Of a stretch of 64,000 nt of DNA, positions 61,991 to 64,000 are shown piece after piece. Every line of letters starts with the position of its first letter. Positions within the stretch are counted from its first letter, which is position 1. The notes under the pieces were generated by a model that saw nothing but the letters and a program-made list of their open reading frames with translations, was not told the DNA's origin and ran no database searches. This DNA is from Dolomedes plantarius (taxonomy: Eukaryota > Arthropoda > Arachnida > Araneae > Dolomedidae): assembly GCA_907164885.2 (NCBI GenBank), contig OU015492.1, forward strand, positions 197,878,960 through 197,942,959, read 5' to 3'. Position numbers and translations under genes: made by a program.

Positions 61991-63091
61991 CCATATTGAA
62001 AGTCACCAACAATTTTCACGAAGGAGTGCGAATGTATTCAATGAGAAATACTTCCCATTTGCAAACAACACCAAAATAGTTTTTTCTTAGTTAAAATGAA
62101 AAGAAATCACCATTTCGTCTTCAAAAATATGGAGGAAATTTTATATACCTTCTTAGATATATATTCCTCCAGCTCTGTGAAGTATCGAGGGTTATGTATA
62201 GGTTATGTGTGACCATTTAACGATGATGGCAGAAGTGGAGTCTTACTTTTTTCAACCATCGTTTTTTAATTTCAAATACAAATAGAAAGCAGATCACTGA
62301 TATTTTCTACTGCAAATTTCTTCTTATTTTAGTAGGTTATTGAAAAAAGAGCTTATTCAAATCTGAACAAAAATATATAAACAGAACGGGAACTTTTTTT
62401 CTGATTTTACTCAAAATCATTGAAATTTATTTTATTAAAAAGTGTCGTAATGATCGAAGAAAGATACTGAAACTTATTTTCAAATCTTACATTCATTCTG
62501 CAGTTGGTATATCAAGCTTAACCAGAAATGTCTCGATACCTTTTTTTTTCCAGTTTTTAAGTATTTTAATTAATTATTTTTTAAAAAAAGAAGGTATTCC
62601 CGTAATATAATTATCGTTTTCCACTATCACATTGCTTCATACGGAATTTTGATCCAACTATTTAAAAGAATAATTTTAATGAACCATAATTAAATTTTTA
62701 AAAGTCAAATTAAGATATTTGTAAAGATATATACACTTTGAAATATTTTGAATTCACAGTGAAATACGTTTTAACATATCTCGCATTGACTATTTTTAAA
62801 TATAAATATTTCTAAATGCACATATTGAATAAATACTATAAGGAAAGTCCATAGAATGTAATAAGAATTGGGCAAATGGAAATTTCATTCCAATCCCTCC
62901 CAAATACTTATTTATAGGCTTCGGATGAAGGGATTATGTTTACAAAATTGTGAATTAATTGGGTATTTCAAAATGAATGCATATCTATACAAGTTTTTGG
63001 ATCATGTGGATGAAAGTTTTCACAGAATTGTGAATAAATTCAGTAGTGATCCTGCATTCAAGATATAAAGCATATGAAATTCGAGTGTTTA
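61991..63091. other. No recognised feature
   Basis: AT-rich, with a short unrecognised plus ORF at 62868-63068. Confidence 0.4.
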
Positions 63092-63400
63092 GCTGAATTT
63101 ATTCTAGTCAGAGTAAAGTTTAAACCATCGTAATATCAAATGTGTAACGTGGACCCAAGTCATTAAATGTCTATATATCAAATTGACTCTATTTATAAAT
63201 TTGCAGCTGTTTCAAATTTAACGCTTTTACGTGGGAAGAAATCATTATTGGGTCTTGTCATTAATTGTTAAAGTTAGCTAAACTTATTCTAGAGTCAGAA
63301 CCTTTTCACAGAAGAGTTTAAATCACCGTAATGTCAAATGTGTAATGTGGACTTAAGTCGCTAAATGACTATATATCCAAGTGACTCTATATACAGGATT
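63092..63400 (+). repeat. Tandem duplication, unit about 185 bp
   Basis: 'tttattctag' ... 'atgtcaaatgtgtaa' ... 'gtggac' ... 'ctatatat' occurs at 63098-63200 and again at 63285-63395 with modest change. Confidence 0.7.
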
Positions 63401-63414
63401 CCCACTTATATCCA

Positions 63415-64000
63415 TTAACCCTCTTAACTTCTAAACGGTGACAGTTTAGGCCATAAAGTTGGTGTCTAGGTATAGTAAAAAGGCCACGCGCTACTGGATG
63501 GGACATCTTACAATGCCATCTCTCGGTAAATTTGGGTTTTTATCTCAAAAACAGTACAAGATAAGGGGAAAAATGAATTACAAAGTTGTTTATCATTATC
63601 CATTTAGTAAGAAAAGACACCTTGCACACATTAATACTTAAAACAGAATGTAGAAAATGAACATTTGTTGTTTGGTCATGATTTCGAAAATTGTCGTGTC
63701 ATGAAGAGTGGAAGAAAGAAACTGAGACACTCCCTATCTTCAGGATCATTTATTTATGTGGCTGAAAATGCTCTCTATTAGCCACTATACACAATTGCAC
63801 TCTGGACTGGGTTATTTAGTCCGTGAGGTGGTCTTTTCGAGCTTCGCTCGCGTTTCACGACGCCATAGTGTTGAAAATCAGGACCAAACAAATGTTCATT
63901 TTTTACATTCTGTTTTCAGTATTAATGTGTGAAAGGTATCTTTTCTTACTAAATCAATGATGCTGAACAACTTTATAACTGACTTTTCTCCCGTATCTCG
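63415..64000. mobile_element. Foldback/TIR element cut by window end
   Basis: The arm 63553-63679 ('tttagtaagaaaagacacct', 'aacagaatgtagaaaatga') returns inverted at 63884-64000. About 200 bases of unique sequence form the loop. A TTAA at 63415-63418 followed by 'CCCTCTTAACTTCTAAACGG' may be its left end; the right end lies beyond the window. ORF 63459-63641 runs across the arm and is not recognised. Confidence 0.6.

Overview
The window is eukaryotic nuclear DNA: strongly AT-rich, with no operons or ribosome-binding sites, with spliced genes (GT/AG introns in one transposon), many microsatellites and dense layers of transposable elements. The mix of Tc1/mariner, piggyBac/TTAA, hAT, PIF/Harbinger, Helitron and LTR elements, and Tc1-like proteins that look like those I associate with spiders, suggest an arthropod and probably an arachnid. 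That assignment is inference. I recognise no convincing host gene, tRNA gene or rRNA gene. Almost every recognisable coding stretch belongs to a mobile element, and nearly all are broken.

Layout. 1-3313: LTR retrotransposon with a decayed gag and a large unknown ORF, but no reverse transcriptase or integrase. 3740-4570: mariner and copia relics. 6616-8824: two TTAA-flanked MITEs. 10211-11552: foldback element built of nested hairpins. 12573-12860: tandem repeat. 13138-15071: two adjacent hAT MITEs and a solo LTR of the element at position 1. 16568-17016: TTAA element filled with a CATA microsatellite. 17386-20021: putative TIR element holding a deleted Tc1 copy and Helitron pieces. 23185-27383: a Helitron 3-prime end, then a hAT element containing a long-TIR MITE and a Tc1 element. 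29427-29735: hAT-like MITE. 29990-37400: mosaic of direct and inverted repeats broken by a mariner (itself holding a MITE), a DD41D Tc1/mariner (holding another MITE), a truncated Tc1 and a duplicated short MITE. 37803-38383: piggyBac-like MITE. 40086-41512: nearly intact Tc1 with one catalytic residue changed. 43479-44489: piggyBac with its core deleted but one frame kept. 46117-47518: two Helitrons joined head to tail. 47743-49147: TTAA element. 49291-53772: two-gene PIF/Harbinger element. 53895-56159: hAT relic holding a Tc1 and an LTR-like block. 57308-57975: TTAA MITE. 61753-61990: tRNA-derived SINE. 63092-64000: tandem duplication and a foldback element cut by the window end.

Nothing here works as a host pathway. 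The genes relate to each other as transposases and the non-autonomous derivatives they may once have mobilised: the Tc1 copies at 25.7 and 40.1 kb with the deleted copy at 17.6 kb, and the piggyBac relic with several TTAA elements. Nesting gives a relative order of insertions. Two MITEs of one family lie inside a mariner and a DD41D element, so that MITE family was active after both. All coordinates, repeats and reading frames come from reading the sequence by eye; family names rest on motifs and terminal structure.
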